Positions 63,690-64,000 of a DNA stretch of 64,000 nt are shown piece after piece. Both the position numbers and the translations under genes were made by a program. Within the stretch, counting starts at the first letter, position 1. Each line of letters begins with the position of its first letter. The notes beneath the pieces were generated by a model that saw nothing but the letters and a program-made list of their open reading frames with translations, ran no database searches and was not told where the DNA came from. The stretch is from JAVVHH01 sp965199665 (GTDB lineage Bacteria; Pseudomonadota; Alphaproteobacteria; Acetobacterales; Acetobacteraceae), in the NCBI GenBank assembly GCA_965199665.1, contig OZ241208.1:1488001-1552000 (forward strand). The letters are read 5' to 3'.

Positions 63690-64000
63690 TCAGCCGGCGA
63701 GACCCTCGGCGCCCAGCGTCGAAGCCAGTCGGCGGCGTGGGGCCGGTTTGGCCTCGGTCGCGCTCGTGTAATGGACGCTGCCCGTCGAACGGCAGGATTC
63801 GCACACGGGCTGCCAACGCTCGTAGCCGGTGCCGCAGGTGCGGCAGCGCCATGACGGGTCGGCTTCCGCGTCCGGCACGTGGCGGAGCGCGTCCTGCGCC
63901 TCGTCTGGCTTGCCGTCCGCCATGGCGACGTCGGCCAGGAGCGTCCACAGCCGGCGACGGTTGACGCCGGCGGCTCGCGCCTGTTCGAGTTGCCGCCGGG
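63690..64000 (-). CDS. hemY: HemY-like protein, 3' part, with C-terminal zinc ribbon (runs off the window)
   Basis: The frame is open to the window end, so only the last ~103 residues are seen. They read LEQARAAGVNRRRLWTLLAD, then VAMADGKPDEAQDALRHVPD, then DPSWRCRTCGTGYERWQPVC and ESCRSTGSVHY. The first part resembles the last TPR helices of HemY; the second is a four-cysteine ribbon (CxxC...CxxC) as in alphaproteobacterial HemY-like membrane TPR proteins. The role, in heme synthesis or envelope assembly, is uncertain. A weak hairpin (63659-63676) follows its stop. Start lies outside the window. Confidence 0.75.
   Translation of the reverse strand, partial: RRQLEQARAAGVNRRRLWTLLADVAMADGKPDEAQDALRHVPDAEADPSWRCRTCGTGYERWQPVCESCRSTGSVHYTSATEAKPAPRRRLASTLGAEGLAG

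Overview
The window is GC-rich, densely coding DNA from an alphaproteobacterium. The family Acetobacteraceae (order Rhodospirillales) is the most likely source. The reasons are the gene order yebC-ruvC-ruvA-ruvB-ybgC-tolQ-tolR-tolA-tolB-pal-cpoB-tilS-ftsH-folP-glmM, the use of HisZ (implying a short HisG elsewhere), a serC of the alphaproteobacterial type, and several secreted proteins of kinds I associate with that family. The family-level call is an inference. I found no rRNA, tRNA, CRISPR array, transposase, integrase or phage gene, and no gene-free stretch longer than about 210 bases.

Region 1 (1-24.7 kb) is accessory and rich in surface or secreted proteins. It holds an OmpA-type porin, a small disulfide-type secreted protein, a circularly permuted ATP-grasp/alpha-E pair, a Gly/Thr/Pro repeat protein with a PEP-CTERM-like tail, a GH5-like glycosidase, a PaaG-type enoyl-CoA hydratase/isomerase, topoisomerase IB, a glycosyltransferase fused to UDP-galactopyranose mutase, and two large adhesin-like proteins without N-terminal signals (DUF11/cadherin-like, and beta-helix with three DUF5648 repeats). 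Catabolic enzymes are mixed in: a CurA-type reductase, an SDR, an SMP-30 lactonase, an alpha/beta hydrolase, a P1-family peptidase, an orphan molybdenum hydroxylase large subunit and HMG-CoA lyase.

Region 2 (24.7-47.9 kb) is core housekeeping on the plus strand: mutS, glnD, a membrane GGDEF-EAL protein, a YmdB-type phosphodiesterase, yebC, the ruvCAB resolvasome, ybgC with the full Tol-Pal envelope system, then tilS, ftsH, folP, glmM and thiD. Stops and starts often overlap or lie within a few bases, so translation is probably coupled in several places.

Region 3 (47.9-53.6 kb) is on the minus strand. Five genes overlap end to end (Nudix hydrolase, AlaX-type editing protein, mercaptopyruvate sulfurtransferase, cystathionine beta-lyase, hisI). 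They are followed, further upstream on the same strand, by an XRE regulator and hydroxypyruvate isomerase.

Region 4 (53.6-64 kb) runs mainly on the plus strand: an AI-2E-type exporter, a dipeptide/oligopeptide ABC importer (two permeases and two ATPases, no binding protein) translationally coupled to yraN, then serC with a coupled small lipoprotein, hisZ and purA. A strong hairpin separates purA from a convergent small lipoprotein gene. The 3' end of a HemY-like gene with a C-terminal zinc ribbon runs off the window.

No single locus is clearly a new defence or secretion system. The best candidates for new biology are the two-gene ATP-grasp/alpha-E module, the PEP-CTERM repeat protein beside a glycosidase of lower GC, the pair of leaderless adhesins, and the five-gene overlapping operon joining tRNA quality control, sulfur metabolism and histidine synthesis.
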